In this document: piece by piece, positions 47,001 through 56,571 of the stretch
Position numbering within the stretch: the stretch's first letter is position 1
Layout: each line of letters starts with the position of its first letter
Source: Nageia nagi
Lineage: Eukaryota > Pinophyta
Assembly (NCBI GenBank): GCA_050084985.1
Contig: JBITNC010000001.1
Location: 139,562,001 to 139,626,000 of the forward strand
Direction: 5' to 3'
Length of the DNA: 64,000 nt
Notes under the pieces: generated by a model
The model's input: the letters and a program-made list of their open reading frames with translations, nothing else
Told to the model about the DNA's origin: nothing
Database searches by the model: none
Translations under genes and position numbers: made by a program

Positions 47001-47759
47001 TCAAGTTTTCAAATATGTAATTTCTTTCAATAACCAGATGATAGAAGTTATAATTTGATAGGAATGAACACTAATCACTTTTTAAAATATATCATTATAA
47101 GACCATACCATGCATGTATCCATCATGCATAATTGGATTAAAATAAATATACTTTTTAAAATCCTTTTAGCCATAGATACATAAAAAATTAAAGCTTTTC
47201 ATGGATACTTTTCCATAATTTTTTAATGAATATTATTTTTATTAATTTTATATAGGTCATATTTAATATTTTAAAAAGTGTTCATGTTTGTCACATATAG
47301 TTTGACCTAAACTTAATCTTTTTAAAAAAAAATTTCTTATAGATAATTCTTTGAAGTGTGTCTTTATATAATTATTTTTTCATAACTCCCAAAAAAAACT
47401 TATTAAGAAAACTAGGATACCCTCATATTTCAAGTATATGGAGCAAATTTAATAAAAATTAATTGAAAAATATAAAATAGTATATAATTGAAAAAAAGAA
47501 AATTATATTTAAATATATGTTTTTTAATCCATAATGGGTTTTAATTTGATAAAAACCTAATGCTAAATTAAGGATTCAACACTACATACCTGTAGGTCCT
47601 AATGCTCACGAAGCCTTTTTTAAGCCTAAAACTAAGGTTGAATTGGAGATTCAAATATTAAGATATTTATTTAAAATTGGGATCCCATTATTTATTAGGA
47701 TCGCAAACCTAAATTGGGATACTAATTTTTCTAACATTGAGTTTTAACTTTACCAAATT
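47001..47759. other. Unassigned AT-rich stretch between integrase and RT relics
   Basis: No coding match; the missing RNase H of the relic element should lie here but cannot be recognised. Near 47680-47735 there are GGGATCCC-type words (see finding). Confidence 0.5.
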
Positions 47760-48200
47760 CCCCTTCAAGTGGACTCACCTTATTACTTTCACCCAAAGTT
47801 TAAAACACTTTTCAAAGATATATTGAATGATCCTTCCAAGTAGAACTATACACAAGTATATCATCCAAGTATAGAAGAAAAAAAGAATCAATAAAAGGAA
47901 TAAGGACTTCATTCATTACCCTCATAATTATGGTTGGGGGATTACATAAACCAAAATGAAAAATAGACCACTCAAATAGGACTTATATTATTTTGAAGGT
48001 TATTTTTCAAATATCTTCCTCTTTGATCCTTACTTGGTGATAACCACTTCTCAAGTCTAGCTTGGTGAAGTATTTTACCCTTGGTAATTGAACTATGATA
48101 TAATCTATATGAGGTAATGGATAGCAATTCTTAATGGTGATCTTATACAAATCCCTATAATCAATGAACCATCCTTATTTGGTACTAGAAAAATAGATGA
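47760..48200 (-). pseudogene. Reverse transcriptase relic of a Ty3/gypsy chromovirus
   Basis: On the - strand: YPLPHIDYIIVQLPRVKYFT near 48060-48130, LDLRSGYHQVRIKEEDI near 48015-48065, FGLCNPPTIIMRVMNEV near 47905-47955 and FLYLDDILVYSSTWKDH near 47825-47880. YLDD keeps both catalytic Asp residues. It is probably part of the same dead element as the integrase at 45830-47000, the RNase H between them having decayed. Confidence 0.82.
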
Positions 48201-48742
48201 ATGATAAATCTAAGAAGATTCAAATAAATATAATATTGTAAGAAAAGAGCAATAACAATTGAAGATACAATAGGAGGAACCAAAAGGTATATTCAATTAA
48301 TGAGAAAATATTTAATACATAAAATGAAGTTCAGCTAATAATATTCATATAGTTTTGAATGGAGAGAGTTGCAAAAAAATAATTAAATATACAATATAAT
48401 TCAAAAATTAAAACTAGATAATGTTACAAAGCATTCTAATCCCTAGTAACTAAAACTTACAACAAGCTACACTTGTCAAGTATATTAGGGTAAGATGAGC
48501 AACTAAAAAAAATACACAAAAGAGCATATGCACAAAGTTTATTTTACTAAAAATGGACATGGACAAGTTGGTTAGTGAGTTTGGGAGACATGGGATCTTG
48601 TTTTGTCTAAAATATTATCCCATTTAAGTTTGGGTTCCTGAACTAAAATAAAAATGGGATCTTAATTTCAGAATTAGGATCCCAATTTTGTTTAAAAGTG
48701 GGATCCCATTTTAAGAAGTAATTTCAAATTAATCAATGATAT
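48201..48742. other. Unassigned AT-rich stretch
   Basis: No gene recognised. Contains further GGGATC/GGATCCC words between 48590 and 48715. Confidence 0.5.
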
Positions 48743-48803
48743 CAAACCCTAAACCCTACACCTTAAACCCTATACCCTAATCCTTAAACCCTAAACCCTA
48801 AAT
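48743..48803. repeat. Degenerate interstitial telomere-like repeat (CCCTAAA type)
   Basis: About eight copies of AAACCCT and near variants (ACACCTT, ATACCCT) in 61 bases. CCCTAAA is the plant telomere unit. Confidence 0.85.
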
Positions 48804-49380
48804 AGGAGACGATAATGATATTAGAGGAACACTCTTTGGATTAAACAAAATGCAAGTATAGAAGGTGAAAGTGATGGAGCTATTGAAGGAATATAGTTTA
48901 TGAATATATTATGTGTAATTGGTATTGTATTCAGTTTTTTGATAATGTTAGCAAGTGGATTGTAGAGTAGTGACAATGGAGAAAAATATGAAGGCTAAGG
49001 AATTGATAGAGATACATATATGGATATGAAAATGGGTATGGGCATTTGGGGATTATGAAAAAATGGAGTGAATTCTTGTACATTGCAAAGATTCAACATT
49101 CTTACATAATCAAGAGAATTCTTTACCCTCATATTTCTATTTCTATAGTGGTCAATCCTACATATGGAGTCAATAATACCAACCACTATAATTAATGGGC
49201 ATACCTATAATTATTTCTTAAAATATAGAATTTTGTTTGAAAGGTCACTATAACAATGGGAGGATAATTCAAATGTTTTTCATCATTATTAAATTATATG
49301 CTCAATATTTCATTATTTTATATTTAAATATATCATACACAGAATGGATGAGATAAGAAAATGTAGTAATATATGGAATA

Positions 49381-49788
49381 TTGTTGAAGTCATCTAGCCT
49401 AAGTACCATTTTTTCCATGCATTATAATTTTGAGCTGAGATTGATGGATGGGATGATAAAGCCAAAAACAATTTTTCATGGTGATCATATACATTTAATT
49501 AACCACATTCCTTCTACATATTTAGTGCCTAAGTTCCAAATTCTCTTCTCACCCTTCTACTTAATTCACTACTTCTTGTAGTTGCCTACATTATATTATT
49601 TTGCTTACATTGAATGTAATAACTTAGGTGAAGTTTTGAGAGCCAAAGAAATTACAGAGAAGAAATTAATGATAGAATACATAGAAGGAAGTTATAGATT
49701 TTCTGAGAAGACCCATAAGTTGTACCCTTATCTTGAGGGGTTACAGTCCCACATGATAATTGCCATTAAGGTCCACCTTGCATCCTAG
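49381..49788 (+). pseudogene. Unrecognised 136-codon frame with one TAG
   Basis: Two open stretches in the same frame (49381-49581 and 49582-49788) are separated only by TAG. Both start at TTG, so no natural ATG start is implied, though ATG codons occur inside. The second half is mixed-charge (LGEVLRAKEITEKKLMIEYI). No family recognised. It lies just before the B3-like relic on the same strand, so it might be part of the same dead gene, or chance. Confidence 0.25.
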
Positions 49789-49969
49789 AAAAAACTTAAC
49801 TCCTTAAGAATAATGTATTGGTATGTACTCTTGTAGCTAAGTTCATGGTATGAATTTGATGTGTTATTTATTAAAAAAAGGTACAAAAAGCACCATTATG
49901 TGACTATTACAGTAAGGGTTTCATGGCAAATGACCACATCAAAATAGAATGATAATGTTATGAACTTTT

Positions 49970-50270
49970 TTTTCATTTCAAATATTACTTTTACTATATG
50001 TAGATAATTTCCTAATATTGTGCTAAGAAAATTCAATTGAATGGTACTAGATATGTTATTCTAGAAAACACTTGGGGGTTCCTATGGTATGCCAAGTTAT
50101 ACTACTTCAATGGCTATGCATACTTCATAGATGGTTGGGATCATTTAAAACATGAATAAATTTATTCAACCTAGATATGTTATAATGTTGATAATCCTTA
50201 CATATTCACATTTTATTATTGAAAAATATGAACCAAATGGATTAATATTTTTCAATATCAATTTCATACA
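49970..50270 (+). pseudogene. B3 DNA-binding domain relic
   Basis: B3 domains are plant-specific DNA-binding folds of transcription factors (REM, ARF and related families). The frame near 50019-50160 reads AKKIQLNGTRYVILENTWGF, then LWYAKLYYFNGYAYFIDGWD. The family pattern is FAKK..LKG...V.L.D..G..W.VKL......YF..GW..F, so most key positions fit. A hydrophobic YNVDNPYIFTFYY segment follows after a stop, where B3 domains have their last strands. Upstream, TTTCATTTCAAATATTAC could be the FFK.. start. No introns or other domains are seen. Confidence 0.5.
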
Positions 50271-50610
50271 TGAATAGATATTTATGACTTACAACTCTTC
50301 AATATCAATTGATGTGTCATTTTTCAATATCATTTTCAACAACTTCACATATTTGGGGAGTAAATCCATAGGTTTAATATTTTTATTAAATTGAAAGTGT
50401 AGTTTAAGTATAAATTTTTTTTTTATTATTTTAGCTTGCAAGAGATTCTTTACACTTTGCAAAGAATATTGGATCATCAAGGGGTTGTAGGCATTAGAGG
50501 TTATGGAGATTCCAAGTGGTAGTTTATGGGATATTATGTCACAATTGAGAATGGTTTTGATTCTAGGAAGATTCCTAAAATGGAGTCAAATTTCAAATGT
50601 ATATTGTATG

Positions 50611-51120
50611 TAAACTCTAAATAGTAAATTTTAAATACTAAACCCTAAACCTTAAACATACATTGTATATTATTGGTGTTGTATTTAATTTTTTGAAAGT
50701 TTTACTTGGCAAATTGTAGAATGATGGTGGTAGAGTGAATTATTACATATATGGGAATGAAAATGGGCATGGGTAGTTGGGGATTGTAAAAAAAAAAGAG
50801 TGAATTTTTACACAAAATTTGAATTCAACATTCCTACATAATTGATAGAATTCTTTGTCATCAAACTCCTCTTTCGAAAGAGGTAGGTACTAGATACATG
50901 AAGTCACAATAATACCTATCACCATTAATAGAGAGAATTAACATGGTCATAAATTATAAAAATGGATATTTATTTGGGTTTGTTTTAGGCATGAATAGTT
51001 TAATGGGATGGCATACTAAGAAACTTGTGAATATAATATAGTTTTCATAGGTAATTTTGGTTTGTAGGAGATTTCTTAAATGATTTGGAAAGAATATCAC
51101 ATCATTAGGGGATATTATGT
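50611..51120. repeat. Duplicated segment, copy B (shorter)
   Basis: Begins with a decayed telomere-like run (ACTAAACCCTAAACCTTAAA, 50636-50655) and follows copy A in order, but lacks the ~1.2 kb holding the B3-like relic. Start-to-start distance of the matches is ~1.8 kb at the left and ~0.63 kb at the right. Confidence 0.75.
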
Positions 51121-52019
51121 TGTGTTGTTCCAATAAATCTACATATTTAAAATATGGCTAGGAAGACTTCATATTCTATCATTTGATACAAGTTTAATAT
51201 ATTCTTATCTTCAAATGCATGTTTTGCATACTCATTTTCTTCTTAAAATCTTTGAAAGTAGTGGAAAAGAAAAATAATGAGATATAGCCTACCCATTCCC
51301 TCCTGTAGTGAAGATGCCCATAATGAACTTAAAGTAGAAATAAATTTTGTTACATGATTTAAATTTCATGGGTTTTCATATATTTAGATAATTTTTAAGG
51401 ACCCAAGCCATTTGAAAAAGTTGACTCCAATAGATCACATAAGATAGGAAAGTCTACACTTGGTCACTCAGATAAACTTGTAAGATAGGTCTTCCTTACT
51501 TCATCTCATAATTAACATATTAGAAAAATATATTTGAGATTTTTCTTCTTTATAATCTTCTCTTTGTTTATCTATATTGGATTGTAGTATGTTTCCAATT
51601 CCTTCATTTGAAGATGGTTTCCTCGTAAAAGGAAAAAAGTATTGTTAGTGTATTAGAGGAGAAAATGGTATGTTGAGTCTATAATATATATATTCACATA
51701 ATCATTTAATATTTTTATTAAAAATAACTTACATTTATAATATATTTGGTTTCCATATAATCATTTGAAAAATTAAATATGGAAAATAAAACATTAACCA
51801 AGATACATAGATCATGCATGTAGGATACCTTCTTCTTCATTGGATTTGATGCTTGTCCCAAAGAATAACAATGCAAGCATTATGAATGGTTGGAAGAATT
51901 TTGTTATTGATATTCAATTTAAGGTTTAAAAATTGATATCAAAGTTACAATATATAGAGCTTAAAATGATATCATAAGGCTATACAGTTCTCCTAACATT
52001 GTCACATAACACACTCCTT
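51121..52019. other. Unassigned AT-rich stretch
   Basis: No coding match, RNA gene or clear repeat seen. Confidence 0.5.
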
Positions 52020-52791
52020 ATGCTGGGGGAATGACACTCATATCAATTGATTATAACTAATATAATAACTATTATAGTTATTTATAAAATAATTAAATTC
52101 ACTAATTAATAATTAAATAACATAAAATCAATTACATGAAAATCAATTACATGAAGGATGATAATGACCTAATTGAATTTAAACTATCAAAACTAGATTT
52201 ATGAAAGATACAAACTTGTACTTTACTTGTGATAATGAATGGAGGTGATATCTAATCAAAAGATGATGAACAACAAGATTCCCTAAAATATAGAGCCATG
52301 AATATGATATAAACTTAAAAGAATCATTAGAAACCAAATTAAATTACTTGGTTACCATTCCAAAATATCTTTCCTTTCCACTTGATATCATTATCTCACC
52401 TTTGATGCACTAAATCTTGCTAGTGAAGGGATGAAAGATTGTAGGAATGTAGAGCTCAAAGTATAAAAAAATATAAGAGATGATAGCTAGTGTTAAGAAA
52501 CAATAATCATTATTGATACAAGTATATTTCCACCTATCAAGGATTCAAGATTATATCATGTCATCTCATATCTTTGATCATGCATAACCCCTCCACCTTT
52601 ATAGGAAATAGATCTATTCCTAAGGCTCCTCCTTAGGCTTATTGTGATGCTGAGTTGACCTATTAAAAAAAACAATAAATGTATATAAGTATGCACATGG
52701 AAAGAGAATTTATTTAATAAATTAAATAAACTATTTTAAATACATAAAAGGGTATTTTAATTAAATTAAAATTCCTTTTTAGGTGTTCAAA
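52020..52791 (-). repeat. Relic Tat-type LTR on the - strand (inner end clear, outer end uncertain)
   Basis: Read on the - strand, the sequence just left of 52791 is TTTGAACACCTAAAAAGGAA, close to the LTR starts of element 2 (TGTAGACACCTAGAAATGAA) and element 3. It is directly preceded by a purine tract. A TATA box (- strand CCTATAAAGG) lies at 52597-52606. The other LTR end is not located; 52020 is a guess. Confidence 0.5.
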
Positions 52792-52792
52792 G

Positions 52793-52805
52793 ATGCCCCA
52801 CTTTG
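52793..52805 (-). promoter_or_regulatory. Polypurine tract next to the relic LTR
   Basis: - strand CAAAGTGGGGCAT, similar to CCAAAGTGGAGCATT of element 1. Confidence 0.55.
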
Positions 52806-53777
52806 AATATGTTTTAATTATTTTGGAATAAAGGATAATCAACATATAATAATAAAAGTAATAAAATACTCCCTAAGAGTTCATCTCATAACAAAATATT
52901 TTTATTACTTAATTTTTTCTTATATTGTGGCCCTTGTTTAACTTGGTTATGATATGATGTATCTCTCATAATAGGAGCAATCTAAGGCAAAGAAAATGTT
53001 ACCTCAATAGAGCTGAGATAAGAAATATTTTTATGAAATATATATCAAGTACAAACATTAAACATTATGATATTGAAAGTATGAGAATATAATAAAACAT
53101 ATCCTTGGTGACTTACCAACCAATATGAAGAATATTATAATCAATTTAGATTGATTAGCTTGGTTTTCCAAGCTAGCATGTTTCCATGGATTTTGATATG
53201 AATGGCCCTTTCTTATAAAGGTACCAAATGATAAGATTGAACCTTCATTACAAAGTAATAAAATGATAATGATGACCAACTTGGTTTTCCAACCCACCCT
53301 ATTTCCATGGATTTACTGATAAGAGTGCCCCTTCCTTAAAAAGGAGGCCAATGATATCAACAAAGATATGAAAGAAGAACACCATATTGATATATTTTGA
53401 TAAGCATTACTCAAAAAAAAATTTATGAAATGAAATGAAAGCAAAGGAAGTAAATAAATGTTTTTATCAAATTACCATGACTAAGAATAAATGATCACTT
53501 TTTGAATATTTTGGACTAGTTTAATCTAGTGATGTCACTAGGAACACAACGACATCATTAGGTTATTACTTTATTTTCCTAAAATGTTAGTATGGGGTGA
53601 AATAAAGAAGTTGGGTCCACTTAAAGGGAAAGTAGGGAAAATTGATGAAATTAAAATTCAATGTAAAAAAATAGTTTGGAATCCCAATAAAAATTGGGAT
53701 CCCCATATTTAAAGCTTAAATGCATATAAATATTAGGATCTGAATATATTGGGACCCTAATATTTGAATCTTGGATG
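52806..53777 (-). other. Remains of the 3' UTR belonging to the relic LTR
   Basis: No coding signal. A ~75-bp module (CTTGGTTTTCCAA..CC.TTTCCATGGATTT..AT.A..TG.CC.TTCTTA) occurs at 53159-53230 and again at 53280-53350, as expected of a Tat 3' UTR. Ends where element 3 begins. Confidence 0.5.
53159..53350. repeat. Two-copy ~75-bp module, 121-bp spacing
   Basis: CTTGGTTTTCCAAGCTAGCA at 53159 and CTTGGTTTTCCAACCCACCC at 53280, both followed by TTTCCATGGATTT and a GGCCCTTTCTTA/GTGCCCCTTCCTTA block. Confidence 0.85.
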
Positions 53778-54617
53778 TGCAAACACCTAAAAATGACCCC
53801 TTTTTTGATAAATGAAAGAAAGGGATAAAAAGTTATATAAATAGTAAAGTTTGCTTAAAGAATTCTAGTCATTAGCAATCTAGTGTAATCATTGGCAATC
53901 AGATATAGTCACTAGAACCAGATGGGATATCTCCAACTATCCTAAAAATAGAAAATACAAAGAAAAGAAAAAAAGAAAAATTAGGCACCTAAGGAAACAA
54001 ACTAATGAATCAAGGTGAGTCATCCTTGATCCTACATTTTCCTTATGTAGATATAATTCATGACAAGGTTGGATGAGATTTTTCATCCAACCTTTACTTC
54101 CAAAATAGCAACTTTAGCTACCTTGAAAAATCTATAAATAAGATCTCTCCCAAGGAGAAAAGAGAGAGGGATTAAATATTAAATTCAACCTTATGCTATT
54201 GAATTACATCGAGATTACTAAGTACATTGCATTTACTTTTTTTATATGCATATTTATTTCACATTTATTTTATTATAATTTCATAGCAAGAGTACCTATG
54301 TTTTAATGTGTTGTTTGTTTATGTATGTGTAATATTTATAGGAATAATAGCTAATTTGAGCAAAGAGCCAAAGAACCAAAAAAAAGAAGTAATCAACATT
54401 ATTATATTTCTTCTACAAGTTTCAAAGAATCACTTGGAGCTTGCAAATAGTGGAAAATAATGCCTCCAAGAGGCCCATATCATCTATTGTACTTAAGCCC
54501 TCCATGTGAGGAAAACTTGTAGTCAAAATTGAGGTTTATACCAAAGATCAATAAAGAGTTTTTTTGGTTGTAACATATTTTATTTTTTTGGTTATAGGGT
54601 TGTTTTTTGGGTAAACA
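53778..54617 (+). repeat. 5' LTR of element 3 (inferred from one copy)
   Basis: Starts TGCAAACACCTAAAAATGA, which differs from the LTR start of element 2 (TGTAGACACCTAGAAATGA) at 3 of 19 bases. Ends GGGTAAACA, like GTAAACA in element 1. TATAAATA at 54133-54140 is followed by a GA-rich leader. The second LTR is outside the window, so the limits are inferred. Confidence 0.6.
54133..54140 (+). promoter_or_regulatory. TATA box of the element 3 LTR
   Basis: TATAAATA, ~355 bp from the LTR start, followed by AGATCTCTCCCAAGGAGAAA. This is the expected place of the element promoter. Confidence 0.6.
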
Positions 54618-54640
54618 TTCTAGCACTAGGAGGGCCCTCA
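54618..54640 (+). promoter_or_regulatory. Decayed primer-binding site of element 3
   Basis: TTCTAGCACTAGGAGGGCCC follows the inferred LTR end. It resembles the TTCTGGCGCC..GGGGCC sites of many plant Ty3/gypsy elements after several changes. Confidence 0.4.
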
Positions 54641-54814
54641 TACATAGGCCACATCAAAAATGAGGCACAAGGGGTATTTCTTACATTTCATATTTCATTT
54701 TTATCTTTTATGATTGTGAAATCATCACTAAATATCATACTATTTTTTGTTTGTTGTTCTATATTTTCTATCTATGTAATCATCAATGATTGGTATCAAA
54801 TGCTAATGATTTAT

Positions 54815-54925
54815 ATTGAAACACCAATAATTTAAGGGAACACTAGCAATTTATTTTGAAATACCAACAATTTAATGGAAACACTAAGAACTGTATTGGA
54901 TCACCAATGATTAGGTGTAAAAGTG
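54815..54925. repeat. Short diverged minisatellite
   Basis: (A)AACACCAATAATTTAAGGGA, AACACTAGCAATTTATTTTG, ATACCAACAATTTAATGGAA, AACACTAAGAACTGTATTGG: about four copies of a 30-34-bp unit. Confidence 0.65.
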
Positions 54926-55449
54926 TGAAAATACCATCAACTCAAGATAAAAAGTATATGTTTAAACTTTTATGAATATTAAAAGTGTAATTTAGGCATT
55001 AAAAATGAAAAATAGAAAAGAACCCCTTGTTTGTGATTTCTTTTCCTAGATTGCATGTAGGAAGGGTAGATGTATGATTAAAGAATATGCAATATTCTTT
55101 ACTTTATTTAAATAAATTATATGAATGTTGTTTATCTTTGTTGGTTTTGGAAATGACAAACAAAATTGCCTAATACTTTCTCTTTCACTCATCTATGCTC
55201 TCCCTTTGCACCAAAAGGTGATCATAGGTGATTAGAATTGGTGCAATAGGAAAGGAGTAAATGAACTTTTTTTTTCTTTTTTCTCACTTTTTATCACTAA
55301 AATTGATAATGAACTTTAATTAAGTCACTTTTGCACTCAGAAGGAGGAATTAACTCTCATTCAAGAAATGGAATAAATATAAAGTTTATTTATCAAGGTT
55401 AAGGTAAACTCAAACACATTAAATTGGTTACTTTACTAGGTGGGTATTT

Positions 55450-55650
55450 TTCCTTCACATTAATACTCTTCAATGGTATACCTCATCATTTCAAAAGAAG
55501 GTTGAAGGATGGTAATTTGAAGAGGAGATAAATAATATTATCTAAGGAAATTCACTTCACATTAAAACTCTTCTTGTCTACCTTACCACTTTGAAAGGAG
55601 ATCAAAGGATTATATCTTGAAGAGGAGTTAAAGAACCTCACTTAAACGTA
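55450..55650. repeat. Diverged ~105-bp tandem duplication
   Basis: TTCACATTA.(T/A)ACTCTTC..(G/T)T.TACCT.A.CA.TT..AA..GAAG/GAGRTYRAAGGAT..T(A/T)TTGAAGAGGAG appears at ~55453 and again at ~55556. Confidence 0.75.
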
Positions 55651-56571
55651 ATTTACATTCATTAAATGGCTTATTCCATATCTAATTTTACCTCTCCAAA
55701 AGTATATGTGATTAATAAGAAGTGGTAAATGAACTTCATCTAATTACTTCTGCACTCAAAAAGAGTAAATGAATCTCATTAAATTTTGGTTAAAGAATCA
55801 CACTAAAAATGGCAAATGACTCTTGTGGGTTAGATTAAGACTCATTAATTAAAATACTACTTTTTCATATTAAATAAAACATAATCAAAGGACATGCATG
55901 TTGGGTTGGGGTGTAGTTATCATAAGTTCTTTCATTTTATATATATATGCATAATAAATTTTAAATATTAACATCAATGAGTTGGAAGTGATGACCAACC
56001 ATTGATTCTATATTTCTTATGTACCCAACAACCACACCATAAGCCATAGAGCCAAACCTAGAGATGAATATTGAGTTCTAGGATAAAAGTTGTCACTTTT
56101 TACTGAGTGACTATAAATAAAAATGATATTCTTGGATTCCACTATCAAGATAGTCTTCAATGGTATTCCTTAAGTCCCATTGCATTGAGGGGACCACCTT
56201 AAGTACCAAGCTGATACTTCACCATAGATTACCTATAGGATTCCAACCTACCCTTGTTTAAAATAACTGACTAGAAAAAACAACTTAGAAAAATTAACAA
56301 GAATAAAATTAATGATTCACATTGCCCATTAAAAAAAAATTAATTCAATTTGTCAACAAAATTAGATAAGATAATCTTACCAAAAAGTTTAGTTTATAAA
56401 TAGATTTTTTTTGCATTCATTTATTTTCTCAATAATATAAAAGCAAAAATAAAAAATGGAATTTCTATGAATGATATATGTTTTCTTTCATTTCTTGTTT
56501 AAATAAAAAATTAAAAAAAAAAAAATCAAGGTCTTAGAAACTAAAAGAGAATGGTTAATACTCATTCTTAA

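Larger units (their letters stand above)
48743..50540. repeat. Duplicated segment, copy A (longer)
   Basis: Starts at the telomere-like run. 48890-49200 matches 50655-50945 (TTGGTATTGTATT, GATATGAAAATGGGTATGGG, TTGGGGATT, GAATTC..ACATTCTTACATAAT). The stretch 50430-50490 (AGATTCTTTACA, AAAGAATATTGGATCATCA) matches 51060-51115. Between these matches copy A has ~1.2 kb that copy B lacks. Confidence 0.75.
54641..56571 (+). other. 5' UTR of element 3
   Basis: No coding signal. It holds loose short repeats: AACACCAATAATTTAA..GG-type words at 54815-54925, and a two-copy module at 55450-55545 and 55555-55650. Confidence 0.55.

Noticed and set aside
53058-53297. 79-codon - strand frame with a hydrophobic start
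   Set aside because: Covers the two-copy module of a 3' UTR; no family and AT-driven composition.
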